64,000 nt of DNA from an uncultured Flavobacteriaceae bacterium (GCA_937136455.1 CAKZOO010000179.1:81533-145532); one strand, 5' to 3'. Shown: positions 1 through 8,460, counted from the stretch's first letter. Translations and numbers: made by a program. Notes: generated from the letters alone by a model not told the origin.

Positions 1-150
1 ATTGAAATGCGTATGTATCGAGATATGAGTTTTAAAGAGATTTCAGAAAATACAGGGGTAAGTATCAATACAGCCCTTGGTAGAATGCGCTATGCCTTAC
101 AAAATATCAGAAAAGAAATTGAAGCTAAAAAGCTAGTTTTAAGTTACTAA
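1..150 (+). CDS. ECF-type RNA polymerase sigma factor, C-terminal fragment
   Basis: The reading frame is open from the first base and ends at TAA 148-150, giving the last 49 residues of a protein whose start lies outside the window. The segment YRDMSFKEISENTGVSINTA followed by an arginine-rich helix (GRMRYALQNIRKEI) matches sigma region 4, the helix-turn-helix that reads the -35 element of promoters. The short tail after the helix fits the extracytoplasmic-function (sigma-70 family) group. Which regulon it serves cannot be told from this piece. The family assignment is fairly sure; the subgroup is inferred. Confidence 0.8.
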   Translation: MEMRMYRDMSFKEISENTGVSINTALGRMRYALQNIRKEIEAKKLVLSY

Positions 151-185
151 CACAATAATATTAAAATAATAACGTTATAAGGTTG

Positions 186-332
186 ATGAATAATTCAACC
201 ATTAACCAAATCGAAACTCAAAATAGTCTTCAATTCTATCGAATTGACAGTCTGTTGTTTATAGGTATGTTTTCACAAGCGTATTATACTGTAGCCTGTG
301 GAAATGATCATTTGGAGTTTATTTTGAACTAG
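186..332 (+). CDS. Possible small protein (48 aa) downstream of the sigma factor
   Basis: An ATG at 186 opens a 48-residue frame beginning MNNSTINQIETQNSLQFYRI and ending ACGNDHLEFILN, with TAG at 330-332. It starts 35 bases after the sigma factor stop on the same strand and runs 14 bases into the 3' end of the convergent endonuclease III gene. It has mixed hydrophobic and polar residues and no transmembrane segment or motif that I recognise. A role as a partner or modulator of the sigma factor would be guesswork based only on position. It could equally be a chance frame. Confidence 0.4.
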   Translation: MNNSTINQIETQNSLQFYRIDSLLFIGMFSQAYYTVACGNDHLEFILN

Positions 333-981
333 ATTTTTTCAAGTACTCGTTAATCACAGAAGCTCTTCCTATGGTTTTTGTGATGATGTCTTTTTCTAAA
401 TCCCAACCTCTCGCTGGAGAATACTCTCGACCGTACCAAATTATTTGAAGGTGGAGTTTGTTCCATTTGTCTTTTGGAAACAACCTTTTAGCATCTTTTT
501 CTGTTTGAACTACATTTTTACCATTGGAAAATCCCCAACGATACATCAAACGATGAATATGAGTGTCTACAGGAAAAGCGGGGATGTTAAATGCCTGTGA
601 AATCACAACTGATGCAGTTTTATGACCAACCGCTGGAAATTGTTCTAGTTTCTCAAGTTCTTTTGGAACTATGCCTTCGTACTTTTCAACCAATATTTTT
701 GACAATCCGAAAATACCTTTAGATTTCATTGGAGAAAGTCCAACAGGTTTTATAATCTCTCTGATTTCGTCAACACTTAGTTTGATCATATCATAGGGGT
801 TATCTGCCTTTGCAAAAAGCAATGGTGTGATTTGATTGACTCGAACATCGGTGGATTGTGCTGAGAGCAATACAGCAATTAAAAGCGTATAAGGATCCTT
901 GTGATCAAGAGGAACAGGAACCTCTGGGTAAAGTTCTTCTAAGGTATCTATTGTGAATTTTACTTTTTCAGCTTTGGTCAT
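319..981 (-). CDS. nth: Endonuclease III-like DNA glycosylase lacking the Fe-S cluster
   Basis: A 220-residue base-excision-repair enzyme of the HhH-GPD superfamily, expected to remove oxidised pyrimidines and nick the abasic site. The helix-hairpin-helix FPAVGHKTA (about 115-123) carries the catalytic lysine K121, and PVDTH carries the catalytic aspartate D139, so both key residues are intact. After the conserved GRE at about 185, where E. coli Nth has its C-X6-C-X2-C-X5-C [4Fe-4S] loop, this protein reads SPARGWDLEKD; the whole chain contains no cysteine. It is divergent from bcp, with 33 bases between the starts. The family call is firm; the substrate range is inferred. Confidence 0.92.
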   Translation of the reverse strand: MTKAEKVKFTIDTLEELYPEVPVPLDHKDPYTLLIAVLLSAQSTDVRVNQITPLLFAKADNPYDMIKLSVDEIREIIKPVGLSPMKSKGIFGLSKILVEKYEGIVPKELEKLEQFPAVGHKTASVVISQAFNIPAFPVDTHIHRLMYRWGFSNGKNVVQTEKDAKRLFPKDKWNKLHLQIIWYGREYSPARGWDLEKDIITKTIGRASVINEYLKKSSSK

Positions 982-994
982 TTTTGTACTTTTA
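964..994 (+). promoter_or_regulatory. Candidate promoter of bcp
   Basis: TTTT at 964-967, 19 bases, then TACTTTTA at 987-994, one mismatch from the Bacteroidota -7 consensus TAnnTTTG. Transcription would begin near 1000, about 15 bases before the ATG at 1015. The -33 half is weak and lies inside the 5' end of nth. Confidence 0.4.
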
Positions 995-1014
995 TAGTTA
1001 AATATAAGATTCTT

Positions 1015-1470
1015 ATGAAAACTCTAAAAGTAGGAGATGTAGTTCCTGAATTCAAAGTCTTAGATGAAGAGGCTAAAGTTGTTAAACTCAGCGATTTTAA
1101 AGATAAAAAATTAATTGTTTTTTTCTATCCTAAGGCTTCAACTCCTGGCTGTACTATGGAGGCTTGTAACCTGAGGGACAATTACCAACTATTACTCGAT
1201 AAAGGATATGCTATGATTGGTGTAAGTGCAGACTCGGCTCAAAGACAGAAAAACTTTAAAACAAAATATGAGTTTCCGTTTCCACTCATCGCAGATGAGG
1301 ACAAAGAATTAATCAATTTGTTTGGAGTATGGGGTCCAAAGAAATTTATGGGTAGGGAATACGATGGAATTCACAGAATGACCTTTATCGTTGAAAATTC
1401 AAAAGTGATTCGTGTGATCGATAAGGTAAAGACCAAAGATCACGTAGCACAAATTCTAGAGGAAGTCTAG
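1015..1470 (+). CDS. bcp: Thioredoxin-dependent thiol peroxidase, Bcp/PrxQ type
   Basis: A 151-residue cytoplasmic peroxiredoxin that reduces hydrogen peroxide and organic hydroperoxides using thioredoxin. The active-site motif STPGCTMEACNLRD gives the peroxidatic cysteine C46 and, five residues on, C51, the in-helix resolving cysteine of the atypical 2-Cys BCP class. Length is normal. Its TAG stop (1468-1470) lies in a CTAG palindrome that also contains the stop of the convergent gene 1467-2924. Pairing with nth puts two oxidative-damage functions next to each other, though they are divergent rather than in one operon. Confidence 0.93.
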   Translation: MKTLKVGDVVPEFKVLDEEAKVVKLSDFKDKKLIVFFYPKASTPGCTMEACNLRDNYQLLLDKGYAMIGVSADSAQRQKNFKTKYEFPFPLIADEDKELINLFGVWGPKKFMGREYDGIHRMTFIVENSKVIRVIDKVKTKDHVAQILEEV

Positions 1471-2924
1471 TTTATTTCAATAGTTTTTAATCGTTTTTCC
1501 TTATTGGTAAAGAGGTGTTTTTCTTTGATGATTTCTGCAATTCCAGGAGGCACCATCTTTTCCCAATCAGGATCACCATTGGTAATCATATCGTGAACAT
1601 GTCCAGACATGATTCCTAATATTTCGTGATCGTAATCGATGATATCCATTACCTTTCCATTGTACTTGAAAAATTTGTACAACTCTTTCATTCTAGGATG
1701 AACCTTTAAGGTATTCGAAGTAATGATTTCTCCGTTGCGTTCATCTCTCATAGGGTAAAGGTATACCTTGAGGTTTTTAAAGAACAGTTTACCAAAAGCT
1801 TCTAGGATACCACCACTGAGATGTCTGTAGTACTTTTCGTCAAAAATCGCCTCCAAGTTGTTGACCCCCATGGTAAGGCCAATTCGCTCTTTGGTAAAAC
1901 TGTGGAAGTATTCTACTAATTTATAGTACTCTTGGAAGTTGGAGATGATTACATTATGCCCTAAATGACAGAGTAAATCAGCTCGATCTAAGAAGTCTTG
2001 CTCGTCAATTTCACCAGAAACTCTAAGGTTTGACAAGGTAATCTCAAAAACGACCATAGTCCTCTCTATATCCACTGAGTTTTCATGTCTGAATATTTCA
2101 AGAGATTTATTGAGCATGTCCTGATTGACACATGTTACTGGTCTAAAACGACCTCTGATCGCCAAAATGTTCTTTTTGTAAAGAACAGCTGCTGGCAGTA
2201 CATTATTTCCGTCAGGACCAAACATTACTGCATTGGTCATTCCATTTCGAACGAGTTGTAAACTCATCAGACGGTTGTCAACTTTGTGAAATGCTGGCCC
2301 TGAAAAATTCACCATATCAATTTCAAGTACATCTTGATCTAAGTGATCATAGAGGTATTTGAGAAGATTTTTAGGTTTGTCATAAGTATAAAAAGCACCG
2401 TATATCAAGTTAACTCCTAGCAATCCTAGGGTTTCTTGTTGCAATCTAGCTTCGTTCTGTTTAAAACGGATATGGAGGATAATCTCGTTGTATTCTTTTT
2501 GATCAGGCTCTAATTGAAATTTAATTCCAACCCATCCATGACCTTTAAACTTTTTTGCAAAATCAATAGTAGCAACAGTATTGGCATAGGAGAAAAAGAG
2601 CTTGTCATTTTTCTCAGTCAATCGTTCTTCCATTAGATTCATCTCGTGAGTCAACATCTTTTTAAGACGTGATTGGGTTACATAGCGACCATCTTCCTCA
2701 CTTCCGTAGATTGCATCTGAAAATTCCTTGTCATAAGCACTCATTGCTTTTGCAATAGTACCTGAGGCACCACCAGCTCTAAAGAAATATCGTGCAGTTT
2801 CCTGACCAGCTCCAATTTCAGAAAAGGTTCCGTAAATCTTTTGATCTAAGTTAATGCGAAGTGCTTTTGCTTTAGAAGAGGGAGTGTTATCGAATTCTGT
2901 CTCTAATTTTGTAACAGATGCCAT
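1467..2924 (-). CDS. Conserved protein of unknown function (485 aa)
   Basis: I do not recognise a characterised family. The 485-residue protein has no signal peptide or transmembrane segment and looks cytoplasmic. The N-terminal part contains a glycine-rich stretch (EIGAGQETARYFFRAGGASG, about 37-56) followed by a charged helical region; the centre has a DGNNVLPAAVLYKKN segment. The sequence is well ordered along its length and uses the same codons as its neighbours, so it is a genuine gene. It is monocistronic, convergent with bcp and divergent from the PhnP-like gene. Any enzyme name would be unsupported. Confidence 0.75.
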   Translation of the reverse strand: MASVTKLETEFDNTPSSKAKALRINLDQKIYGTFSEIGAGQETARYFFRAGGASGTIAKAMSAYDKEFSDAIYGSEEDGRYVTQSRLKKMLTHEMNLMEERLTEKNDKLFFSYANTVATIDFAKKFKGHGWVGIKFQLEPDQKEYNEIILHIRFKQNEARLQQETLGLLGVNLIYGAFYTYDKPKNLLKYLYDHLDQDVLEIDMVNFSGPAFHKVDNRLMSLQLVRNGMTNAVMFGPDGNNVLPAAVLYKKNILAIRGRFRPVTCVNQDMLNKSLEIFRHENSVDIERTMVVFEITLSNLRVSGEIDEQDFLDRADLLCHLGHNVIISNFQEYYKLVEYFHSFTKERIGLTMGVNNLEAIFDEKYYRHLSGGILEAFGKLFFKNLKVYLYPMRDERNGEIITSNTLKVHPRMKELYKFFKYNGKVMDIIDYDHEILGIMSGHVHDMITNGDPDWEKMVPPGIAEIIKEKHLFTNKEKRLKTIEIN

Positions 2925-3011
2925 AGAAAAAGTTTAATTACCTACAAAAATATAAAAGTTTAAAAGAGCAGTCCCTAATAAAGTCATAAATTTGACAAAA
3001 ATTTAAGATTC

Positions 3012-3776
3012 TTGGAACTGACATTTTTAGGTACGGGTACTTCACAGGGAATTCCTATTATAGGAAGCGATCATCCAGTATGTCAAAGTAGTGATCCAAA
3101 AGACAAAAGACTTCGATCTTCAGCGATGCTATCATGGGGTGAATACCGCTATATCATTGATTGTGGACCTGATTTTAGAGCTCAGATGTTACATCATTCA
3201 GTCACTAAAATTGACGGAATCTTATTTACTCATGAGCATTCAGATCACACCGCTGGTATCGATGATATCAGACCTTTTTATTTTCGTCAGGGAGAAATTG
3301 ATGTGTTTACCTCAAAAGCGACCTTAGCATCTCTCAAAAGACGTTTTGATTATATTTTTGAAGCTGATAATAAATATCCAGGGGCCCCTGGAGTTTCTGT
3401 CAATGAAATTTCAGAGAAGCAACCTTTTAAGATTGGAGATAAATGGGTCACTCCAATTCTTGCAAATCACAATAGAATCGATGTGTTGGGATTCAGAATT
3501 GATAATTTGGTTTATTTAACTGACGTTAAGTTTATACCCAAGGAAGAATTTAAAAAATTAGAGGGCGTTGAAGTGTTGGTGATAAACGCTCTAAGAATCG
3601 AATCACATCACTCGCATTTAAATTTAGAAGAAGCTGTTGAACTTGCTCAAATAATAGGAGCGAAGCAAACCTATTTCACCCATATTAGTCATATGTTAGG
3701 ATTTCACAAGGAAGTTGATCATCAGCTTCCAAAGGGAATAAATTTAGCTTATGACAACTTAAAAATAACAATTTAA
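3012..3776 (+). CDS. PhnP-like metallo-beta-lactamase-fold hydrolase
   Basis: A 254-residue cytosolic metallohydrolase. The metal-binding motif FTHEHSDHTAG supplies H74, H76, D78 and H79, and TYFTHISHMLG supplies the downstream histidines. The N-terminal MELTFLGTGTSQGIP is typical of the PhnP branch, which cleaves cyclic phosphodiesters; the substrate here is unknown. The start codon is TTG at 3012: no in-frame ATG lies just upstream, and the fold's first strand begins at once. A perfect -7 box TAAATTTG (2987-2994) sits about 18 bases upstream, without a clear -33 box. Its TAA overlaps the next ATG (TAATG), implying coupled translation with the small gene at 3776. Confidence 0.88.
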   Translation: MELTFLGTGTSQGIPIIGSDHPVCQSSDPKDKRLRSSAMLSWGEYRYIIDCGPDFRAQMLHHSVTKIDGILFTHEHSDHTAGIDDIRPFYFRQGEIDVFTSKATLASLKRRFDYIFEADNKYPGAPGVSVNEISEKQPFKIGDKWVTPILANHNRIDVLGFRIDNLVYLTDVKFIPKEEFKKLEGVEVLVINALRIESHHSHLNLEEAVELAQIIGAKQTYFTHISHMLGFHKEVDHQLPKGINLAYDNLKITI

Positions 3777-3949
3777 TGAAACAACGATTACTGATTTACT
3801 TAGCGATATTTCTATTTTTTATCACTCTTTATCAATATGTGAGTACTAAAAATTACGTCGAATCTGCTGACAAAAGAATGATGAAGTACAGAGCTGAAAT
3901 TGAGCAGCTCACCAAAGAGTTGGATTCCTTAAAACAATTGAAAAAGTAA
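3776..3949 (+). CDS. Small single-pass membrane protein with coiled coil (57 aa)
   Basis: The ATG at 3776 overlaps the preceding stop by one base (TAATG), and the frame ends at TAA 3947-3949. The 57-residue product has an N-terminal membrane helix (LLIYLAIFLFFITLYQYV) followed by a charged segment, KYRAEIEQLTKELDSLKQLK, with heptad-like leucines, i.e. a short coiled coil facing one side of the membrane. The layout recalls FtsL/FtsB-type small bitopic proteins, but no sequence motif confirms this. One base separates its stop from the convergent esterase stop. Overlap with a real gene plus sensible topology argue that it is expressed. Confidence 0.65.
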   Translation: MKQRLLIYLAIFLFFITLYQYVSTKNYVESADKRMMKYRAEIEQLTKELDSLKQLKK

Positions 3950-3950
3950 A

Positions 3951-4598
3951 CTAGATTCGCTCTAAGAGCCAATCTCTAAACTCAAAGAAATTTTGAGGAC
4001 AGATTCCATGTCCCATGGGATATTCTCTATAGGTCGAAGATATTTGCTCTCTTTTTAAGATATTGCTTATTTTTCGAGCCCAATCGACTGGAATAATTTG
4101 ATCTTCACTTCCGTGAGAAGAAAAGACAGAAAGGTGTTCATATGAGGATTTGTCCTCTTTAAATTCACAAATCCCTTCGTTGATATAACCACTCAGACCA
4201 ATGATGTTTTTAACTAATTGTGGATAACGACTCATTAGTGCATAACTCATGATAGTTCCTTGACTAAATCCTATCAGACTGATATTTGTTGAATCAATAG
4301 GGTAGTTTTCTATTAGGAATTCTATAGTTTGTGCAATGAGTTCAATAGCTTCAATAGCCTGCTTGTCATCGGACCATTTGGATTGATCGGCTCCAAAGTG
4401 AATGGCATACCAGGCATTTCCAAAGTCGGGTAGGGCTATAGGGGCTTTTAACGAAAAGATATAAGCCTGATCGGGTAATTCTCGCTTAAATGAAAACAAG
4501 TCATTTTCATCACTTCCATAACCGTGAAGTAAAATAAGTGCCGGATTCTTATCCTTTTGAGTGGGTTCTTTAACTAAATATTCTAGGGGAGCATTCAT
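3951..4598 (-). CDS. Phospholipase/carboxylesterase-family alpha/beta hydrolase
   Basis: A 215-residue serine hydrolase of the phospholipase/carboxylesterase (YpfH/EstB-like) family. The oxyanion-region motif LLHGYGSDENDL is near residues 24-35; the nucleophile elbow GFSQG contains S112; D166 (GSEDQIIP) and H197 (PMGHGI) complete the triad. No signal peptide, so it is cytosolic. It lies one base downstream of the small membrane protein gene 4600-4926 on the same strand. The natural ester substrate cannot be read from sequence. Confidence 0.88.
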   Translation of the reverse strand: MNAPLEYLVKEPTQKDKNPALILLHGYGSDENDLFSFKRELPDQAYIFSLKAPIALPDFGNAWYAIHFGADQSKWSDDKQAIEAIELIAQTIEFLIENYPIDSTNISLIGFSQGTIMSYALMSRYPQLVKNIIGLSGYINEGICEFKEDKSSYEHLSVFSSHGSEDQIIPVDWARKISNILKREQISSTYREYPMGHGICPQNFFEFRDWLLERI

Positions 4599-4599
4599 C

Positions 4600-4926
4600 T
4601 TAATTGATAAAAGTGAACCACTTTTGGAAATACGATCCTATAAATGGAGTTAGTGTCATTTTGGATTGAATGGCATTCCAAAAACCATGTCCCCACATTA
4701 AGAGGTACACCAACCACAATATTCCAAACGATAAAAATTCAAGGTAATTACTTACCAGGATTGCTAGGGCGTGAAAAATCAAATGCACACCAAATGCTTG
4801 TCGAATATGAAAGCGAGCAAAAGCATTTTTCTCATGACTATTCATACTCATCGCAATCAGTGCTCCTACAATGGTGAGGTAGGATATCATCGCTGCATTT
4901 TGTCCCTTTGGTTGTCGATTAGTCAT
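4600..4926 (-). CDS. Small multi-pass membrane protein, DUF4870/Tic20-like
   Basis: A 108-residue protein with about three hydrophobic segments: SYLTIVGALIAMSM, AFGVHLIFHALAILVSNYL and LSFGILWLVYLLMWGHGFW. The order of a first helix, a polar KNAFARFHIRQAF stretch and two further helices resembles DUF4870 small membrane proteins, sometimes compared with Tic20. No enzymatic residues are evident. Its start overlaps the 3' end of the dihydroorotase-like gene by 8 bases and its stop abuts the esterase, so the three minus-strand genes probably form one transcript. Confidence 0.65.
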   Translation of the reverse strand: MTNRQPKGQNAAMISYLTIVGALIAMSMNSHEKNAFARFHIRQAFGVHLIFHALAILVSNYLEFLSFGILWLVYLLMWGHGFWNAIQSKMTLTPFIGSYFQKWFTFIN

Positions 4927-6181
4927 TTAATAAGATGCTATTATTATTGATACTTCCGTAAGATTTTCCTTTTAATTGATTTCCTAAGTACATACAGTTA
5001 CGAGAAGAACTCTTGATATCAGAATTGCTGAATTCGTATTCGAAATCCGGATCAAATAAAGTTAGTGAAGCCATTGCTCCTTCTTCAAAACTAGGTGAAG
5101 CTATGTTGTAGATCGATCTGCCGGAACTCAGTAGTTCAACTGCTTTTTCCATTCCAAAGATGCTGTTTAAAACTCCAAATGAGGCCTCAAGACCAATAGA
5201 CCCTGGTGTGGCGTTGTCAAATTCTACATTTTTGAGTTCGATATCAATTGGATTGTGATCACTGACTACTGAATCAATAGTTCCATCTAACAATCCCTTT
5301 TGAAGTTCTTTTTGGTCTTCTTGAGTTCGAAGAGGGGGTCTTAAATTGACATTCGTATCAAAATCATTAAGCAGTACATCGGTTCCCCAGAGGTTGTGTA
5401 AAGCGACACTACAACTCACATTAAGTCCTTTCTTTTTGGCTGCTGCAATGAGTTTAACACTCTCTTTTGTAGAAATTGTAGGTATGTGTAATCGACCTCC
5501 ACTGTATTCTAGTAAATGTAGATCTCTTTGGATTTGTAAGTGCTCCGAAAGTGATGGAATGCCTTTGAGTCCTAATAAGGTGGATTGAATACCCTCGTGA
5601 GCCACTCCTTTATGAGCGACCTCTCTATTTTGAGGATAACTGTATACCAAACCGTCAAAACTCTGAGTGTATTGAAGTGCAATTTTAAGCAGATTGGCAT
5701 TGGTAATGGTTTTTTTGTAATCGCTAAAAGCCAAAACTCCATTCTCGAACATATCGTATAAATCAGCTAAGGCTTCGCCTTTAGATTCAATTGTCAGGGC
5801 TCCTAGGAGGTGAACATTGGTGTTAGAGTAGGACTTTGCTAAATTCTTTAAAAACCCAATAGAGGTACTCTTATCAGGAATTGGATGCGTATTGGTATTG
5901 AGTAAGATATCCGTAAAGCCAGAAAGTGCAGCTGTTCGAACACCGTTTTCTAAAGTTTCTCGCTCTTCAAATCCAGGTTCTCCAAAACTTACTGAAGCAT
6001 CGAACCATCCTAAAGAAACGTGAAGGTTCTTTAAGGCAATTTTCTCAGTGTTGTTGGGGAGTTCAATTTTTGAAGCGATTTTCTCAATACGTCCATTTTT
6101 AATTAAAATATCTCTTTTTTTAAGGTGGAGTTCCTTTGAATTGGGGTAAACCAAGGTTGCTTGATGCAAGAGTATATTCAT
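4919..6181 (-). CDS. Dihydroorotase-like amidohydrolase lacking catalytic metal ligands
   Basis: A 420-residue protein of the dihydroorotase/amidohydrolase superfamily (normal pyrC length). The overall dihydroorotase pattern is clear: DILIKNGRIEKIA, a GEPGFEERETLENGVRTAA segment and GIPSLSEHLQIQRDL. Expected ligands are missing, however. D-x-H-x-H-L-R-E-P-G reads DASVSFGEPG (61-70), so both histidines are serine and the substrate arginine is glycine. The later HCED-type histidine region reads YSYPQN, HIAHVS reads HIPTIS, and DHAPH reads DHNPID with only the first Asp-His kept. It is therefore probably non-catalytic, comparable in concept to the inactive PyrC' subunit that supports some aspartate transcarbamoylases. 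A perfect -7 box (minus strand, 6213-6220) lies upstream. Confidence 0.82.
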   Translation of the reverse strand: MNILLHQATLVYPNSKELHLKKRDILIKNGRIEKIASKIELPNNTEKIALKNLHVSLGWFDASVSFGEPGFEERETLENGVRTAALSGFTDILLNTNTHPIPDKSTSIGFLKNLAKSYSNTNVHLLGALTIESKGEALADLYDMFENGVLAFSDYKKTITNANLLKIALQYTQSFDGLVYSYPQNREVAHKGVAHEGIQSTLLGLKGIPSLSEHLQIQRDLHLLEYSGGRLHIPTISTKESVKLIAAAKKKGLNVSCSVALHNLWGTDVLLNDFDTNVNLRPPLRTQEDQKELQKGLLDGTIDSVVSDHNPIDIELKNVEFDNATPGSIGLEASFGVLNSIFGMEKAVELLSSGRSIYNIASPSFEEGAMASLTLFDPDFEYEFSNSDIKSSSRNCMYLGNQLKGKSYGSINNNSILLND

Positions 6182-6260
6182 AGACTTTGATTGAAAATCA
6201 GTGATATTTAGACAAAAGTAATAAACCTAATTGTAAAACGGTAGAAAACCCGTAATTATT

Positions 6261-6968
6261 CTAATTTTCATTTAAGGCTTTGTGAAGTCCTTCGAGTAAT
6301 AACGGCTCCATAATTTGGTAACCTTTAGTGTTGGGATGGACGCCATCACTTCCTAAATCACTTCTCAAACCTCTATTATCATCCTTCATTGGAGTAAAGT
6401 AGTCCACTAAAACAAGATGGTTATCGTTGGCATAATCTTCAATCATTTGATTGAGTATGTTAACTTTTTCAGTAGGAACAATCTGTTCTCTCCACGGAAA
6501 GCGATTGGCAGGTACCAGTTTACACAATACAACTTTAATGTTGTTAGCAAGAGCTAATTCAGCCATACTTGCAATATTTCCAAAAACCTTTTCGATTTCT
6601 ATGGGTCCTGTATTTTCAGCAATATCATTAATTCCAGCAAGGATAGCTACAGCTCTAGGGTTAAGGTTAATGACGTCTTCTCTAAAACGCATCAGCATTT
6701 GACCAGTTGTTTCACCACTGATTCCCCGATCTACTAGATGGTTTTCTTCGAAGAATTCAGGATGATTGTTAATCCAGCCATCAGTTATGGAATCTCCCAT
6801 TAACACAGCGGTAGGTTCCATTCCTTTTTGAAGTAGTTCTGTATTTGCCTTAGAGTATCTACCTAAATTAATACCGGAGTTCCAAAGGGATTGATCGAGT
6901 TTCTGAGATAATGCAGCACTTGATACAGCTAATAACAAGCCGAGACTTATAAATTTAATCTTATTCAT
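6261..6968 (-). CDS. Secreted SGNH/GDSL-type esterase
   Basis: A 235-residue exported hydrolase. A signal peptide ends near SSAALSQ (about 15-21). SGNH blocks are in order: VLMGDSITDGW with the nucleophile S60, GISGETTGQ (block II glycine), LAGINDIAEN (block III asparagine) and SDGVHPNTKGY with D208 and H211. The block spacing resembles the acetylhydrolase/PAF-AH-like SGNH group, which deacetylates sugars or lipids. It overlaps the S10 peptidase gene by 8 bases and is downstream of it, so both are co-transcribed and act outside the cytoplasm. Confidence 0.87.
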   Translation of the reverse strand: MNKIKFISLGLLLAVSSAALSQKLDQSLWNSGINLGRYSKANTELLQKGMEPTAVLMGDSITDGWINNHPEFFEENHLVDRGISGETTGQMLMRFREDVINLNPRAVAILAGINDIAENTGPIEIEKVFGNIASMAELALANNIKVVLCKLVPANRFPWREQIVPTEKVNILNQMIEDYANDNHLVLVDYFTPMKDDNRGLRSDLGSDGVHPNTKGYQIMEPLLLEGLHKALNEN

Positions 6969-8460
6969 CTTGAGTGTACAAGGCAGGTTTACCCTTGGTT
7001 CTTGTGTTATTGATAAAATCCTTAACGTCTTGATTTGCTTTGATTAAATCTTCATGTCTGAGATACATCATATGTCCAGAGTGATATCCGTTAAAAGAAA
7101 GGCGATCTTTTAGTTTACCACTTGGATCCATTTGCCACATATTGTATTTAGCATTGTAATAAGTTGTTGCTCCATCGAAATAACCTGACTGAGTCATCAC
7201 GTGTAAATAAGGGTTCATCGCCATAGCTTGTCTGAGGTTTTCACCAGTGTTATCACCGGAACGATCCCAAGGGTGAACTGGGCCAAACATATTGTACTTA
7301 ACATCTGTTTTCCAGTTGAGTTCATTCTTCATATAATAGTTAATAGCAGGTGTAAAAGAATGTAGCCATGAAGTGAGTTCAGAATTAAAATCTGGTCTCG
7401 ATCCTGCTTCCATGCGATCGATACCTAAATATCTCGAATCTAATCGACCAATAGTTTTACCCTTTTCTCTTAAGAGTTCTTTCCAAAAGTAACTATAGGA
7501 CATATCGAGATTGTGTCTCATAAATTCATCTGCTTTGATACCTGTATAATAAGCCATTTTATCTGCAAGAGCTTTTTTGTGCTCTTCAGATTCGAATCCA
7601 ATTCTCATGAGTCCAGGTAATAAGGTATTAATACTGTAGTGTTCTACCTCCTCTAAGACTTTTTCTAGTGTTTGAGACTGTAAGACTGATGGCAGTGTTT
7701 TTTGATACCATGCAGCTGCAGCGAAATAAGGGAGTCTATTGGCAATTTCTACTGGACCATCTCTCTTAATTCCTAAATCAGTTGGAGAAACAAGGATAAC
7801 TCCATTGAGGTACATCCACTGATTGTTTTGAAGTTCGTAGGCCAATCCAGAAACTCTTGTAGTACCATAGGATTCTCCAATGAGGTATTTAGGAGAAGCC
7901 CATCTATTGTTTCGACTTACAAAGGTGTTTATCCATTCTGCTAGGTATTTGATATCAGCATTGACTCCAAAGAAACGCGAGCGATCGATTTCTTTGCCGG
8001 AAGCCGGAATGGTTCTTGAATAGCCAGTATTTACGGGGTTTACATATACAATATCAGCAACTTCTAAAACAGAATAAGGGTTTTCTTTAAATCCATAAGG
8101 TTGTACTGGATACCCTTCATCGTCAATATTGAGAACTCTTGGCCCTGTATATGCAAGGTGCATCCAAACAGATCCTGACCCAGGTCCTCCATTAAATGAA
8201 ATAAGGAGGGGACGGTTATCTCTATTTCGAATATCGTCTCTGGTGTAATAAGTATAGTGTAAGCTGGCAACTGGATTAGCGTTCTCATCCCATACAGGCT
8301 GTGTTCCAGTTTGAGCGGTGTACATAAAGGTGCCGTTTACAGCATTGAGCTTGTGATGGGTGGTTACAATGGTATCGACTGCAAGTGTTCTGCTTTGAGC
8401 AAATAGACCAAAGCTCACAAAGAGAGCGACTATGAAACTTAAAATACTACTTTTTTTCAT
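6961..8460 (-). CDS. Exported serine carboxypeptidase-like peptidase, family S10
   Basis: A 499-residue exported enzyme with a signal peptide (hydrophobic 5-20, cleavage after GLFAQS). The oxyanion motif NGGPGSGSVWMHLAYTGPR is near 90-108, the nucleophile elbow is GESYG (S197), and the conserved terminal histidine lies in NGYHSGHMMYLR. This is the bacterial S10 serine carboxypeptidase pattern, a family common in Bacteroidota that take up peptides. The gene leads a two-gene unit with the GDSL esterase, which suggests joint degradation of external material; that role is inferred. Confidence 0.9.
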   Translation of the reverse strand: MKKSSILSFIVALFVSFGLFAQSRTLAVDTIVTTHHKLNAVNGTFMYTAQTGTQPVWDENANPVASLHYTYYTRDDIRNRDNRPLLISFNGGPGSGSVWMHLAYTGPRVLNIDDEGYPVQPYGFKENPYSVLEVADIVYVNPVNTGYSRTIPASGKEIDRSRFFGVNADIKYLAEWINTFVSRNNRWASPKYLIGESYGTTRVSGLAYELQNNQWMYLNGVILVSPTDLGIKRDGPVEIANRLPYFAAAAWYQKTLPSVLQSQTLEKVLEEVEHYSINTLLPGLMRIGFESEEHKKALADKMAYYTGIKADEFMRHNLDMSYSYFWKELLREKGKTIGRLDSRYLGIDRMEAGSRPDFNSELTSWLHSFTPAINYYMKNELNWKTDVKYNMFGPVHPWDRSGDNTGENLRQAMAMNPYLHVMTQSGYFDGATTYYNAKYNMWQMDPSGKLKDRLSFNGYHSGHMMYLRHEDLIKANQDVKDFINNTRTKGKPALYTQDE

